DNA from: Natranaerobius thermophilus JW/NM-WN-LF
Lineage (GTDB): Bacteria; Bacillota; Natranaerobiia; Natranaerobiales; Natranaerobiaceae
Assembly: GCF_000020005.1 (NCBI RefSeq)
Contig: NC_010718.1
Location: 3,058,001-3,122,000 of the forward strand
Length of the DNA: 64,000 nt
Direction: 5' to 3'
How positions within the stretch are numbered: the stretch's first letter is position 1; the number at the start of each line of letters is the position of its first letter. The notes under the pieces were generated by a model. That model was not told the origin of the DNA, did not search any database, and worked only from the letters and a program-made list of their open reading frames with translations. This document shows positions 41,318-51,424 of the stretch, piece after piece. Made by a program: the position numbers and the translations under genes.

Positions 41318-42928
41318 TTAGTCATCACCAAAGATAGCTTCACTTAAGTTAGTTGAATGGTCTCCAATTCGTTCGAAATTACTTAAGATATCAAGATACA
41401 CCACACCTGAAGAAGGATGACAGCGCTTTTCATTCAATCTCATCATGTGATGCTTTCTCAATATTTTTTCCATTTCATCAATCACATCATCATATTCAAC
41501 AACTTCTCTTGCTTTTTCGTAATCTTCGTCTTCAAAGGCATTAATAGCTTTTTGGTACATTCCAGACACTTTTTCGTGGAAGTCCGAAAGTTCTTTGATA
41601 GCTGTATCACTAAACGGAAGATTATCTTCTATAATTGCTTTTGTCAGATTGACTAAATTTTCGCTATGGTCTCCTACCCTTTCAATATCGTTAATAGCGT
41701 TCATGAGAGAAGTTACTTGTTTACTTTGACTGGTAGTCAACGAACTATAAGAAATAGCCGATAAATAAGTTGAAATCTCTTTCTCTAGTTGGTCTACCAC
41801 ATCTTCTTTTTGCTCTACTAACTTCATTTTTCGAAAATCCTTTTCTAAAAAACTTTCATAAGCTTCATCAACCATCTCGTGAGCTAGCTTACCCATACGA
41901 ATAACTTCTTTTCTAGCATTTGAAATGGCCACACTTGGGGTGGCCAAAACACGTTTATCCAAATACTTACTTCCCTGCTGGATACCTGTTTCTTCACCAG
42001 GGATAAGTTTTATTACTAAATTGACAAATTTATTAGTAAAAGGTAAAAAAACAACGGCCATTCCCACGTTAAAAATTGTGTGAGCATTTGCCACCTGTCT
42101 AGGGACTGTATCTGCTGTCATACGTACAATTTCTGAAAAAGGTGATAAAATAATTAGTATCAACAAGGTTCCAATGGTATTAAAAATTATATGCGCAGCA
42201 GCTGTACGCCTGGCAGCTAAATTTGAACCCACACTTGCAACTAAAGTGGTAGCGCAAGTACCGATATTGGTTCCTAAAATTAAAGCCACACCTGATTCAA
42301 AAGTGAGCAAATCCTGTAATGTTAAAGCAATAATTACACCTGTGGCGGCACTACTGCTTTGAACAGCAATAGTGAACATAGCTCCTGCCAGAACCCCTAA
42401 GGCCGGAAAGGCTCCAAACTGTTTCAGCATATTAATAAACATTTCCTGTTCTCTTAGGGGCACCATGGCATCACTCATCATAGTTAATCCTAGAAAAAGG
42501 ATACCAAAGCCCAGGATAGATCTTCCCACGTATTTTTTCAATCGTCGCTTTGCAAAAGAATTAAGAGCCACCCCTACAGCAATGGCAGGTAAAGCAAACA
42601 TACCCAGGTCAAAAGAAACTACCTGGGCGGTAATTGTCGTTCCAATATTTGCTCCAAATATAGTTCCAACAGCCTGTCCCAGGCTCATTAAGCCTGCATT
42701 TACAAAGCTGACAATCATGACTGTACTTGTACTACTACTCTGAACTAGTACAGTTAGAATGACGCCTGTAAACATTGCTATGACAGGGTTTTTTGTTAGA
42801 ACTTCAAGTATATTCCTGAGCTTGTCTCCCGCAGCCTTTTGCATCCCTTCAGACATGATTTGCATGCCATAAATAAAGAGACCCAAACCACCCAAAAGGC
42901 CCACCAATACCTCTCCAATTGTTCCCAC
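41318..42928 (-). CDS. Na+/phosphate cotransporter-family protein with PhoU-like domain
   Basis: A 536-residue transporter with two inverted QSSS repeats (VLVQSSSTSTVMIVSFV and IAVQSSSAATGVIIAL) and GANIGTT/GTNIGTC partners, the signature of the NptA/NPT2 family. The C-terminal 200 residues are a helical PhoU-like domain (NAINDIERVGDHSENLVNLT; LSNFERIGDHSTNLSEAIF). Likely imports phosphate with Na+, which fits a Na+-based energy economy. Confidence 0.92.
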   Translation of the reverse strand: MGTIGEVLVGLLGGLGLFIYGMQIMSEGMQKAAGDKLRNILEVLTKNPVIAMFTGVILTVLVQSSSTSTVMIVSFVNAGLMSLGQAVGTIFGANIGTTITAQVVSFDLGMFALPAIAVGVALNSFAKRRLKKYVGRSILGFGILFLGLTMMSDAMVPLREQEMFINMLKQFGAFPALGVLAGAMFTIAVQSSSAATGVIIALTLQDLLTFESGVALILGTNIGTCATTLVASVGSNLAARRTAAAHIIFNTIGTLLILIILSPFSEIVRMTADTVPRQVANAHTIFNVGMAVVFLPFTNKFVNLVIKLIPGEETGIQQGSKYLDKRVLATPSVAISNARKEVIRMGKLAHEMVDEAYESFLEKDFRKMKLVEQKEDVVDQLEKEISTYLSAISYSSLTTSQSKQVTSLMNAINDIERVGDHSENLVNLTKAIIEDNLPFSDTAIKELSDFHEKVSGMYQKAINAFEDEDYEKAREVVEYDDVIDEMEKILRKHHMMRLNEKRCHPSSGVVYLDILSNFERIGDHSTNLSEAIFGDD

Positions 42929-43015
42929 TTAAGGTACCCCCCGCTAGTTTGTTTACTATCACTCTACGCCATTATAATTTATTACACAGACTTTAGCAAC
43001 CGGAAAGATCTTGAT

Positions 43016-43720
43016 TTATGATAACAGTTCAGAAACCCATTCAAACAATACAAATTTAAGTTCTAGCTCATCACTATCCCCTTTTGTCTCCTGATCTTCT
43101 TCGGGATCTTCTAATTTCTCGTCATTCATGACTGCCAAGTCCACGTAGCATAATGGGGGGAATAGGACGCACCACCAATTGCTTCCCTGACCTTTATCTA
43201 AAGTAACAACTAGAGATTCGTACTCTCCTCCTGGTAAAACTTCAGTCCGATATCTCCTAGTTGGAAACACTTTCTCCTTTAGGGATAAGTTAACATCATG
43301 GTAATAACCGTTATTTACTAAGTGATTTTCCATTTCCTCCTCAAGTTCATCCTTATGGGTTTCTATGTAATTAGTAAATGCCCTTCTGTTTTTTATCTCC
43401 CTGTTTTTCATTAATTCTCCTATTAGCCAATTTCTAACTTTTTCCTTAGCATCTTGATCCTGTTCCAGATCACTATTTGGTATTATATGTAATCTAAGTA
43501 TATCTTCATCAACTTGATTTTGAGACTCATGCCTATGGCCAATAGAGTTCGTTAACTCTTCTACACCTAGAAACAGTGAGTGGGTAGCAAAAAATACTCC
43601 CAAAACACACATAAATATAATTAGAAATGTTCTCTTAGTTATCTTGTGCGTAATGATTAATAGTTTTGTACGGTCTGTTAACTCCCTGAATTTATTAATA
43701 AATTTGTTCATATTAATCAT
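43016..43720 (-). CDS. spoIIR: Stage II sporulation protein R
   Basis: Forespore-secreted signal that triggers SpoIIGA to process pro-sigma-E in the mother cell. The 234 residues have one N-terminal membrane/signal helix (TFLIIFMCVLGVFFATHSLF) and the SpoIIR domain: DILRLHIIPNSDLEQDQDAKEKVRN and the conserved end NWWCVLFPPLCYVDLAV. The C-terminal tail is acidic. Its start overlaps the sigG stop by eight bases, so the two share a transcript. Its chromosomal position near prmC-prfA is as in Bacillus. Confidence 0.95.
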   Translation of the reverse strand: MINMNKFINKFRELTDRTKLLIITHKITKRTFLIIFMCVLGVFFATHSLFLGVEELTNSIGHRHESQNQVDEDILRLHIIPNSDLEQDQDAKEKVRNWLIGELMKNREIKNRRAFTNYIETHKDELEEEMENHLVNNGYYHDVNLSLKEKVFPTRRYRTEVLPGGEYESLVVTLDKGQGSNWWCVLFPPLCYVDLAVMNDEKLEDPEEDQETKGDSDELELKFVLFEWVSELLS

Positions 43721-44534
43721 CTTGATTCGACCTCCCCTCCCGATTAGCTGCCACTTCTTCTTTAACTAGTTTTCTCAACTGTAATAAAGCTGATTTCTCC
43801 AAACGAGAAACCTGGGCCTGAGAAATATTTAACTCATCTGAAACTTCTACCTGGGTTTGTCCTTTAAAAAATCTGCGGTTGACAATATTCCTTTGTCTCT
43901 CCGGAAGCTTAGCAATGGCTTCTTTTAAAGTCATATTTTCGACCCAGTTTTCAAGTCGTTCTTCTTCGTCTTTAATTTGATCTACCAACAGCACGGGGTC
44001 TGTGCTATCCGAATAAACGGGATCATATAAACTTAAAGGTTCAGAAGAAGAGTTCAAAGCCTCCACAAGCTCTTCTCGGCTAATATTCAATTCACTGGCA
44101 AGTTCTTCTATTGTAGGTTCATAAGGTTTTTCCTTTCGCAGCTTTTCTTTGGCTTTCGCCGCCTCTTGACCAAGCAATTTCAAACTTCTACTGACTCTCA
44201 TGGGACTATCGTCTCTTAGATATCTTTTTATTTCTCCCATAATCATAGGAACAGCATAAGTAGAAAATTTAACACCTTGTTTGGGGTCAAAATTATCCAC
44301 GGCTTTAACTAAACCTAAACAACCTACTTGAAATAAGTCGTCCAGGTTTTCTCCCCGATTTTTAAACTTATTAATCACGCTCAATACCAGTCGCAAATTA
44401 CCGTTAATTAACTCTTGTTTGGCTTGTTCATCTCCCTGCTCTAACCTCTCAAAAAGTTTTTGAGTTTCTTCAGATGAAATAACTGGTAATTTGTATGTAT
44501 TTATACCGCTCAGAGTAACTCTTTGTAACTTCAT
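43713..44534 (-). CDS. sigG: Forespore sigma factor SigG
   Basis: Late forespore RNA polymerase sigma factor. About 273 residues: the SigG-type N terminus (VTLSGINTYKLPVISSEET), region 2 (NGNLRLVLSVINKF...DDLFQVGCLGLVKAVDNF then FSTYAVPMIMGEIKRYLRD), and region 4 (ERQRNIVNRRFFKGQTQVEV then QAQVSRLEKSALLQL). The LPV segment after Gly-Ile-Asn-Thr separates it from SigF. ATG 44534 follows GGGAGGG; a start at 44585 has no ribosome site. In Bacillus sigG follows sigE; here it is paired with spoIIR. Confidence 0.9.
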   Translation of the reverse strand: MKLQRVTLSGINTYKLPVISSEETQKLFERLEQGDEQAKQELINGNLRLVLSVINKFKNRGENLDDLFQVGCLGLVKAVDNFDPKQGVKFSTYAVPMIMGEIKRYLRDDSPMRVSRSLKLLGQEAAKAKEKLRKEKPYEPTIEELASELNISREELVEALNSSSEPLSLYDPVYSDSTDPVLLVDQIKDEEERLENWVENMTLKEAIAKLPERQRNIVNRRFFKGQTQVEVSDELNISQAQVSRLEKSALLQLRKLVKEEVAANREGRSNQDD

Positions 44535-44568
44535 TATACAACCCTCCCTATTAACAAAAAGGCAAGGG

Positions 44569-44599
44569 CTTTTAAGCCGGCTCAAAAGCGCCTCTATAC
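44569..44599 (-). promoter_or_regulatory. Sigma-F-like promoter of sigG-spoIIR
   Basis: On the minus strand GTATA (44595-44599), 16 bases, then GGCTTAAAAG (44569-44578), against the sigma-F consensus GYWTA and GGnnAnAHTR (two mismatches in the -10). Predicted start of transcription is about 25-28 bases before the sigG ATG. Both sigG and spoIIR are sigma-F genes in Bacillus, which supports the call. Confidence 0.55.
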
Positions 44600-44753
44600 C
44601 AGAGTATTGCCAGTTTTTTCAAAAATTAGACATAAAAATTACAAATAACTTAAAAAATTTTTCACAGTTCACTCGTTAGAAGTACTGTTAAACACAAGAA
44701 TCTATTTATTGAAAGTTTTTCAGTATCAACGACTAAATATAACAGCACATAAA

Positions 44754-44782
44754 TTAAAAAACCGGCGGTTTTCCCGCCGGTA
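44754..44782 (-). terminator. Intrinsic terminator of the prfA-prmC operon
   Basis: On the minus strand ACCGGCGG, a GAAAA loop, CCGCCGGT and six T, 31 bases after the prmC stop. It isolates the translation-factor operon from sigG. Confidence 0.9.
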
Positions 44783-44811
44783 AATCTTAATAAGTTGCAA
44801 TATTTAGTTCA

Positions 44812-45777
44812 TTAACCAAATGGTTCGTATCCTCTACTAGCTGCAATCAACCGTGGTCGCCCTGCCAAATCTTGTTCACTTGTCACTACAAGGTTTTGAG
44901 TTGAAAGCATATTTTCAACCTCTTCTTGCTGATCTTCGCCAATCTCAAAGATAAGTACCCCATCCTGGGATAGATATTTTTTAATCTGTTGCGAGATTTT
45001 TTTATAATAATATAGACCATCTTCCCCTGCTAGTAGGGCATGAGCTGGTTCCAACTTAACCTCTTTAGATAGTGTCGAGTAATGTTTTGAAGAAATGTAA
45101 GGGGGATTAGCTGTTATTAATCGATAATTATCATCCGAAGTATTAGAAAATAAATCACTTTTAACAAACTTACATTGAGATAGCAAACCTAAATTGGAAG
45201 CATTAATATGGGCTATCTCTAAGGCTTTATCCGAGATATCTGATAGAGTTAGTTCTAAATTTTGCCCATACATTTTGTTAAAATAATAAGCAATTGAAAG
45301 GCCAATGTTGCCACTACCTGTACAGATATCCAATATTTTAATAGGAGAATTCAGTTCATTAAATTGTAATTCCTTTTTATTATTAGGATTATCTTTCAAA
45401 ATAATTTTTCCAAGACAATTTAAAGCAAATTCCACAACCACTTCTGTATCAGGTCTGGGAATCAACACATTTTCTGTAACAGTAAATTCAAGTCCCATAA
45501 ACTCTCTTTTTCCCGTTAAGTAGGCATAGGGAGTTCCTTCAGATCTTTTAATTACGAGTTCTTTCAATTCCTTGTACTGACCACTGCTCAGATGTTTTTC
45601 CGGATATGCTAATAATTTGCTTCTATCCCAATCTAAGATAAATGCTAATAAGAAATCTGCTTCTTTAATGTAATTTTCAATCTTGGCTCTTTTTAAATAA
45701 TCAGAGGCCCATTTTCGGGCCTCTGCCACTGTCACGTCATTTTCTCTATTTTCATATTCGGCTTCGTAGTCTTTCAT
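44812..45777 (-). CDS. prmC: Release factor N5-glutamine methyltransferase PrmC
   Basis: Methylates the Gln of the GGQ motif in release factors. The 321 residues contain the SAM-binding motif ILDICTGSGNIGLSIA and the catalytic ITANPPYIS. The C terminus (IFEIGEDQQEEVENML ... DLAGRPRLIAASR) is typical. It follows its substrate gene prfA by 19 bp. A Lys/Asn-rich insertion interrupts the region before the SAM motif. Confidence 0.95.
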   Translation of the reverse strand: MKDYEAEYENRENDVTVAEARKWASDYLKRAKIENYIKEADFLLAFILDWDRSKLLAYPEKHLSSGQYKELKELVIKRSEGTPYAYLTGKREFMGLEFTVTENVLIPRPDTEVVVEFALNCLGKIILKDNPNNKKELQFNELNSPIKILDICTGSGNIGLSIAYYFNKMYGQNLELTLSDISDKALEIAHINASNLGLLSQCKFVKSDLFSNTSDDNYRLITANPPYISSKHYSTLSKEVKLEPAHALLAGEDGLYYYKKISQQIKKYLSQDGVLIFEIGEDQQEEVENMLSTQNLVVTSEQDLAGRPRLIAASRGYEPFG

Positions 45778-45796
45778 TTTTACACCTTCCCATAGT

Positions 45797-46870
45797 TTAG
45801 GCTCCCATTTTTTTCAATTGTTCAGCTTGTTCTGTAGTTATTAAAGCATCAATTAATTCATCGATTTCGCCTTCTAACACTTGTTCCAGTCTATGAGTTG
45901 TGAAGTTTATCCTGTGATCGGTAATTCGCCCCTGGGGAAAGTTGTAAGTTCTTATTCTTTCGCTCCTATCGCCACTTCCCACCTGACTTTTTCGTTCTTC
46001 TGCCTCTTGCTGTTGTTGTTCCTCCAGATACATATCATATATTCTAGCTCGCAATACTTTCATGGCTTTATCTCGATTCTTATGCTGAGATTTCTCATCC
46101 TGGCAACTAACAACAACTCCAGTTGGTTCATGGGTGATTCTAACTGCCGATTGTGTGGTATTAACACTTTGCCCTCCTGGTCCTGTAGCACAAAATGTAT
46201 CTATTCTGAGTTCATTGGTATCAATTTCAATTTCTACATCTTCCGCTTCAGGCAATACAGCAACAGTAGCAGTTGAAGTGTGAATCCTACCAGAAGATTC
46301 GGTAGAGGGCACTCGCTGTACCCTGTGGACACCACTTTCAAATTTTAGACGCGAATAAGCATTTTTACCTTCTATCATGAAAACAATCTCTTTAAAGCCA
46401 CCCATATCTTTCTCATGACTATCCATTATTTCTGTTTTCCAGTTCATTATCTCAGCATAGCGGGTATACATACGATACAGATCCGCAGCAAATAAAGCTG
46501 CTTCATCACCACCCGCTCCGGCTCTAATTTCAACAATTACGTTCTTTTCATCATTGGGATCTTTGGGCAATAACAGAATTTTAAGAGAGTCATAGATCTC
46601 TTGCATTTGATTTTCCAGTCGAGGAATTTCATCCTTTAAAAATTCTTCCATATCCGGATCTTCATCATTTTCTTCTAGCATTTCCTTAGCCTCTTCAAAT
46701 TCTTGTTTTGTTTCAAGATATTGTCGATATTTATTAACGATTTCCTCAAGAGATGCATGTTCTTTAGAATATTGTTTTAACTTTTCAGGGTCATTTATAA
46801 CTTCAGGATCTGACATTAAATCTTCCAGTTCCTGATATCGTTTTTCTATACCTTCTAATTTATCTAGCAT
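45797..46870 (-). CDS. prfA: Peptide chain release factor 1
   Basis: Terminates translation at UAA and UAG. The 357 residues include the GGQ motif ([19 protein letters not shown]), the PxT-type anticodon-like recognition loop ([17 protein letters not shown]) and the conserved end [23 protein letters not shown] 46870 overlaps the yqhQ stop by seven bases. Confidence 0.97.
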
Positions 46871-47751
46871 GGATTCACCTCTCTTTCCTCACTTTCAGAA
46901 ATCAAGTTGTTTAAAGCAGTCAAAGCCACTTCTATCTGCTCAGCATCGGGTTCTCTCGTTGTAAACTTTTGTAAAAACAATCCTGGTACTGATATCAACC
47001 TAGTAAAAGTGTTTTTCTTTTTTCCAGCCAGTCTAATAACTTCATAAGAAATTCCTGCAACCAGCGGAAGTATTGCTAATCGAATGACAAATCTCATAAG
47101 TAAATTGGGCCAGCCAAAAAAAGAAAACAAAATAATACTAGTCAACATAACGATCAACAAAAAGCTGGTACCACATCTAGGATGTAATGTAGTATATTTT
47201 TTGGCATTGTCTATGGTTAATTGCTCTCCCGCTTCATAACAATGAATAGCTTTATGCTCGGCACCATGATATTGAAAAACTCTTTGAATATCTTTCATCC
47301 GGGAAATCAACAGGACATATCCCAGGAAAATGCTAATTCTGATTAGACCTTCACCAAGGTTTATTAGAAGAGGTGTTTCAATAGGGCCCTTAACTATTCC
47401 CATAATGAAAGTAGGTAGCAAAAAAAACAAGCTGACACCAAACAGTAAAGATACAAATACTGTCAGAAAAAGTTGGAAATCAGTAAGTTCCTCTTCCTCT
47501 TCTTCCAAAACTTGGTTAGCAGAATAAGTTAGGGTTTTAACACCCAATACAAGAGATTCAAAAAATGCCACCATACCACGTAATATCGGTAATTTAAATA
47601 GGGAAAACCGCTCTCCTAAAGATACTATGGGTTGACATTTTATTGAAATGTTGTCTTCTGCCTGTCGAACTGCTATGGAGAGTTTTCCCTTAGATCGCAT
47701 CATAACACCTTCGATGACAGCCTGGCCACCAATGTGTTCTTTTTGATTCAT
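46864..47751 (-). CDS. DUF1385 (YqhQ-like) membrane protein
   Basis: A 295-residue membrane protein of unknown function. Conserved family blocks: [22 protein letters not shown] at the N terminus, [18 protein letters not shown] and [16 protein letters not shown]. Four to five predicted helices. The His/Glu/Cys pattern suggests a metal site, untested. Usually found with prfA-prmC-rpmE in Firmicutes, as here. Confidence 0.88.
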
Positions 47752-47769
47752 ATAACAACCTCCTACAAA

Positions 47770-47799
47770 AAGAGCAGAGCTATTACGCCCTGCTTCTCA
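47770..47799 (-). terminator. Weak terminator after rpmE
   Basis: On the minus strand AGAAGCAG can pair imperfectly with CTGCTCTT, followed by five T. One mismatch and one wobble weaken it, so read-through into yqhQ-prfA is likely. Confidence 0.4.
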
Positions 47800-47811
47800 C
47801 GAATCCTTGTT

Positions 47812-48012
47812 TTATTCAAGGCCATATTTTCTCTTAAATTTCTCAACTCTTCCACCGCTATCTACTAACTTTTGCTTCCCTGTAAAGAAAGGATGGCAAC
47901 TGGAACAAATTTCAACTTTTAGCTCTTCTTTAGTAGACCCGGTTTCAAAAGAGTTACCACAGGCGCAAACCACTTTGGCCTTTTTGTATTCTGGATGAAT
48001 TTCTCTTTTCAT
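47812..48012 (-). CDS. rpmE: 50S ribosomal protein L31, zinc-binding form
   Basis: A 66-residue ribosomal protein. [20 protein letters not shown] is the usual start, and the two pairs CAC (about 16-18) and CSSC (about 37-40) mark the zinc-binding C+ paralogue. The order rho-rpmE-...-prfA is as in Bacillus. GAGGTG precedes the ATG. Confidence 0.96.
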   Translation of the reverse strand: MKREIHPEYKKAKVVCACGNSFETGSTKEELKVEICSSCHPFFTGKQKLVDSGGRVEKFKRKYGLE

Positions 48013-48111
48013 TATATTTCACCTCGCTCATATAAATTCAAGTTAGAATATTATTTTCAAATTCGCAACCATTATCATAACACAAGTCCCTTCTAAGAGC
48101 AACAGCCCATT

Positions 48112-49356
48112 TTACATATGATGAAGATTCTTTAAAAATTCATCATTGTTTGAAGTTCGTTTTAATTTTTCTCCTACAGTTTCTAAGAATTCTTCTGGAC
48201 TAGCATCCATCATAGCTCGCCTGAGAGTCCAAATTAACTCTAAATGTTTTTTATCTTGTAACAGCTCTTCCCTTCTGGTACCAGAACGTGAAATATCAAT
48301 AGCTGGAAATATTCTTCTATTAGCCAGTTTTCTACTCAAGTGAAGCTCCATATTACCAGTACCTTTGAATTCCTCATAAATTACGTCATCCATACGACTT
48401 CCAGTATCAACTAGGGCAGTAGAAAGTATTGTTAAACTGCCTCCCTCTTCTATATTTCTGGCAGCTCCAAAGAATTTCTTTGGTTTGTGTAGAGCTGAAG
48501 GGTCAATACCTCCAGATAAAGTTCTGCCACTGGGGGGAATTACCAAGTTATAAGCTCGAGCCAGACGTGTCATAGAATCCAACAAGACTACAACGTCCTT
48601 TTGGTTTTCCACCATGCGCTCAGCCCGTTTCATAACTAGTTCAGCAAGTTTGACATGATTTTCAGGATAATTATCAAAGGTAGAACTGACCACTTGAGCA
48701 TCAACAGACCTTTCTATATCAGTAACTTCTTCTGGACGCTCGTCAATTAATAAAATTATAATCTCAGTTTCTGGATGGTTTTCAGCTATACAATTGGCTA
48801 GCTGCTTAAGCAACACAGTTTTACCTGCTTTAGGAGGACTAACTATCATCCCTCGCTGTCCGCGCCCTATTGGTGAGAATAAATCAATCATGCGAGGTGC
48901 TAACATATCTTGCCTAATTTCTAATCGAAAAGGGGCATCTGGGTGAATCGGGGTAAGGATAGAAAAATCTTTTCTTGTTTTTGATTCTTCAGGGGGACGT
49001 GAATTCACAGCTTCTACATGCAACAAAGCCATATATTTTTCATTATCCTTGGGTGGACGCACTTTACCAGAAACCAGATCGCCAGTTTTTAATCCAAATC
49101 TCTTGATTTGAGATGCCGAAATATAAATATCATTACTACCAGGAGTATAGCCGTCCGGTCTTAAAAAACCATATCCGTCGGGCATAATTTCTAAAACACC
49201 TTCAGAAAAATTATAACCATCTTTTTCAGTATAGCTTTCAATTAATTTAAAAATTAAATCACTTTTTTTTAATCTAGTATAGTTTTTCACGCCATATTTT
49301 TTGGCAATTTCATGTAGTTCAGATACTGTTTTTTGTTCTAAATCTTTAATATCCAA
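48112..49356 (-). CDS. rho: Transcription termination factor Rho
   Basis: Hexameric RNA helicase that ends untranslated transcripts. The 414 residues contain the N-terminal Rho domain ([29 protein letters not shown]), the cold-shock-like RNA-binding domain ([21 protein letters not shown]), P-loop [11 protein letters not shown], Walker [17 protein letters not shown] and the secondary-site region. The only plausible start is TTG 49356 behind AAGGAGGTAA, a sign of modest translation. Confidence 0.96.
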   Translation of the reverse strand: MDIKDLEQKTVSELHEIAKKYGVKNYTRLKKSDLIFKLIESYTEKDGYNFSEGVLEIMPDGYGFLRPDGYTPGSNDIYISASQIKRFGLKTGDLVSGKVRPPKDNEKYMALLHVEAVNSRPPEESKTRKDFSILTPIHPDAPFRLEIRQDMLAPRMIDLFSPIGRGQRGMIVSPPKAGKTVLLKQLANCIAENHPETEIIILLIDERPEEVTDIERSVDAQVVSSTFDNYPENHVKLAELVMKRAERMVENQKDVVVLLDSMTRLARAYNLVIPPSGRTLSGGIDPSALHKPKKFFGAARNIEEGGSLTILSTALVDTGSRMDDVIYEEFKGTGNMELHLSRKLANRRIFPAIDISRSGTRREELLQDKKHLELIWTLRRAMMDASPEEFLETVGEKLKRTSNNDEFLKNLHHM

Positions 49357-49579
49357 TTTTTATTACCTCCTTAAAAACTACCCCAACCTAATTACGAATA
49401 TTACCTTGTAACATCTTTTAACAAGGTAAAATCAATTAAAACATAAAATTTTAAATTGATGTATAGATTGACATAATAGGGAAACTATTGGGTAAGAAAT
49501 TATTCTTCAGAATGGGGATAAACAACAAACCTCACTTAACGAGTATAAATTATTTATTTAAAATAAACTAAATGTAACA

Positions 49580-49719
49580 GGCGCCTATTTAAAATAGGTT
49601 AAGTGGGGATTGGAAGGTTAAACAACCATTGCTTGTAGCGTGGCAAGCGTGCAAGCTCAAAATGCTAGACAACATTAAGATTTTCCTGGTTGCCATAGTA
49701 AAGCAACCAGGAAGTTTTT
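49580..49719 (+). ncRNA. Candidate structured RNA between rho and glpX, no known family
   Basis: A gene-free 367-bp gap (49357-49723) holds a cluster of short stems on the plus strand: CCTATTT with AAATAGG (49584-49598), GGTT with AACC (49616-49627), GCTTG with CAAGC or GCAAGC (49631-49656), AATG with CATT (about 49660-49675), closed by an 11-bp hairpin and T-tract at 49683-49719. The core is GC-richer than the surrounding gap. No riboswitch consensus I know fits. No convincing promoter: TTGACA at 49468 has no good -10. It could also be read on the minus strand as a rho leader. Confidence 0.35.
49683..49719 (+). terminator. Intrinsic terminator-like hairpin downstream of glpX
   Basis: An 11-bp perfect stem (TTCCTGGTTGC with GCAACCAGGAA, 9-base loop), followed on the plus strand by GTTTTTG. 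The minus side (AAAATCTT) is poorer, so the strand it serves is unclear; it may still end the glpX transcript. Confidence 0.6.
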
Positions 49720-49723
49720 GACA

Positions 49724-50695
49724 CTACTCTTCATAATAGTAAGAGGGTTTTTTATCCAATCTGTGAATGGCATCAATAAATCTAACTGTACCAGTTTTTG
49801 CTCTCATAACCAAACTATGAGAGCGTGCTTTCTTTCCAGCTTCATATCTGATGCCTCTTAATAAGTCTCCATCTGTAATTCCAGTAACTGCAAACATAGC
49901 ATCATCTCCACTGACTAGGTCCTCCATTTGCAGTAATCTAGAGGGGTCATTGATCCCCATATCTTTAAGCCTATCTTCTTGTTCTCCATTTTTAGGCTTC
50001 AAGCGTGCTTGCATTTCGCCTTCTAGACATTTTAATGCAGTAGCTGCAATTACACCTTCAGGAGCACCCCCAACACCGAATAAAACATCTACTCCAGTAT
50101 CAGGTATAGCAGTAGCTATGGCTGCTGAAACGTCACCATCGCTGATTAATTTGATTCTAGCTCCTGCCCTTTTAATTTCATGGATAATATCTTCATGTCT
50201 TGGTCTATCCAATACGATGGCTACTAAATCAGAAACATCCTTTCCCTTAGCCTTGGCAATAGCTGATAAATTTTCCTCTACTGGAGCGTCCAGATCAATA
50301 CACCCTTTAGCTTCCTTACCTACAGCTATTTTTTCCATATAAATATCAGGGGCATACAATAATCCATCTTTTGGTGCTACAGCTACTACAGAAAGGGCAT
50401 TGGGAAGACCCTTGGCCACTAAGTTAGTGCCTTCTACCGGATCAACGGCTATATCAACGGGAATTCCATCTCTACTTCCAACTTCTTCTCCTATATATAG
50501 CATGGGTGCCTCATCTTTTTCACCCTCTCCAATCACCACACGTCCATCTATTTGAACGGTATCAAAAGCCCTTCTCATCGCATCAACTGCGGCTTGATCC
50601 GCACCTTCTTTATCTCCACGACCCATCATTCTTCCTGAAGCAAGAGCAGCAGCCTCGGTTACTCGTACTAGTTCTAAAGCTAATTCTCTCTCCAT
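49724..50695 (-). CDS. glpX: Fructose-1,6-bisphosphatase class II
   Basis: Gluconeogenic phosphatase. The 323 residues contain [41 protein letters not shown] (metal-binding acidic residues), [16 protein letters not shown] and [22 protein letters not shown] 50695 follows AAGGAGGAGG. Together with fsa and fba it forms a sugar-phosphate cluster as in Bacillus. Confidence 0.96.
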   Translation of the reverse strand: MERELALELVRVTEAAALASGRMMGRGDKEGADQAAVDAMRRAFDTVQIDGRVVIGEGEKDEAPMLYIGEEVGSRDGIPVDIAVDPVEGTNLVAKGLPNALSVVAVAPKDGLLYAPDIYMEKIAVGKEAKGCIDLDAPVEENLSAIAKAKGKDVSDLVAIVLDRPRHEDIIHEIKRAGARIKLISDGDVSAAIATAIPDTGVDVLFGVGGAPEGVIAATALKCLEGEMQARLKPKNGEQEDRLKDMGINDPSRLLQMEDLVSGDDAMFAVTGITDGDLLRGIRYEAGKKARSHSLVMRAKTGTVRFIDAIHRLDKKPSYYYEE

Positions 50696-50747
50696 TAGCC
50701 AGCCTCCTCCTTATTTAACATTCGAAAAATCTAGTTAACCTGCTTAT

Positions 50748-51395
50748 CTATTTTTGTTTATTCTTATGCCAGTCTTCCATGAATTTTTCTATTCCTTTAT
50801 CCGTTAAAGGGTGATTTACCATCTTTTCTAACACAGCTTTTGGTATCGTTACTATATCGCAGCCGATTCGAGCTGCTTCAGTAACATGTCTTGGGTGCCT
50901 AATACTAGCTGCAATCACCTCGGTATTTATGGCATATTGATTAAAAGTAGTCACTATCTCTTCTACTAACTGCATACCATTTCCACCTATGTCGTCAACC
51001 CTGCCTACAAAGGGACTAACATAGGTCGCACCAGCCTTTGCAGCTAAGATAGCTTGATTTAGTGAAAAAACCAGGGTTAGATTAGTATTAATATTCTTTT
51101 CAGATAAAACTTTAGTTGCTTGCAATCCATCTTGAGTTAGAGGGATTTTCACAACTATATTAGGAGAAATTTTGGTTAATTCCTCTGCTTCTGCCACCAT
51201 TTCATCTCGTTTGTCAGCGATAACTTCTGCACTAATAGGGCCATTACATATTTCAGCAATTTGGTTGATTCTGTTCTCCAGAGATACCCCTTCTTTAGCC
51301 ACAAGACTTGGATTTGTAGTAACTCCATCTACGACACCTAAAGATACTCCCGCTTTTATATCATTTAAGTTGGCAGTGTCTAAAAATATTTTCAT
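50748..51395 (-). CDS. Transaldolase-like fructose-6-phosphate aldolase family protein
   Basis: Class I Schiff-base aldolase of the small TalC/FSA group, about 215 residues. [27 protein letters not shown], the Schiff-base lysine in [12 protein letters not shown] and [18 protein letters not shown] are all present. The small family includes both true transaldolases and FSA; sequence alone does not settle which. ATG 51395 is chosen (GGGTGAT upstream, family start MKIFLDTAN); in-frame GTG 51407 is less likely. Confidence 0.92.
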
Positions 51396-51424
51396 ATACT
51401 TCATCACCCTTCAGTGGTGTAATA

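Noticed and set aside
49468-49496. TTGACA upstream of the structured RNA candidate as its promoter
   Set aside because: No -10 hexamer is found 16-18 bases downstream.
49851-50342. A 163-codon open frame on the plus strand opposite glpX
   Set aside because: It lies wholly antisense to a well-conserved enzyme gene, has no ribosome site and its translation looks like no protein family.
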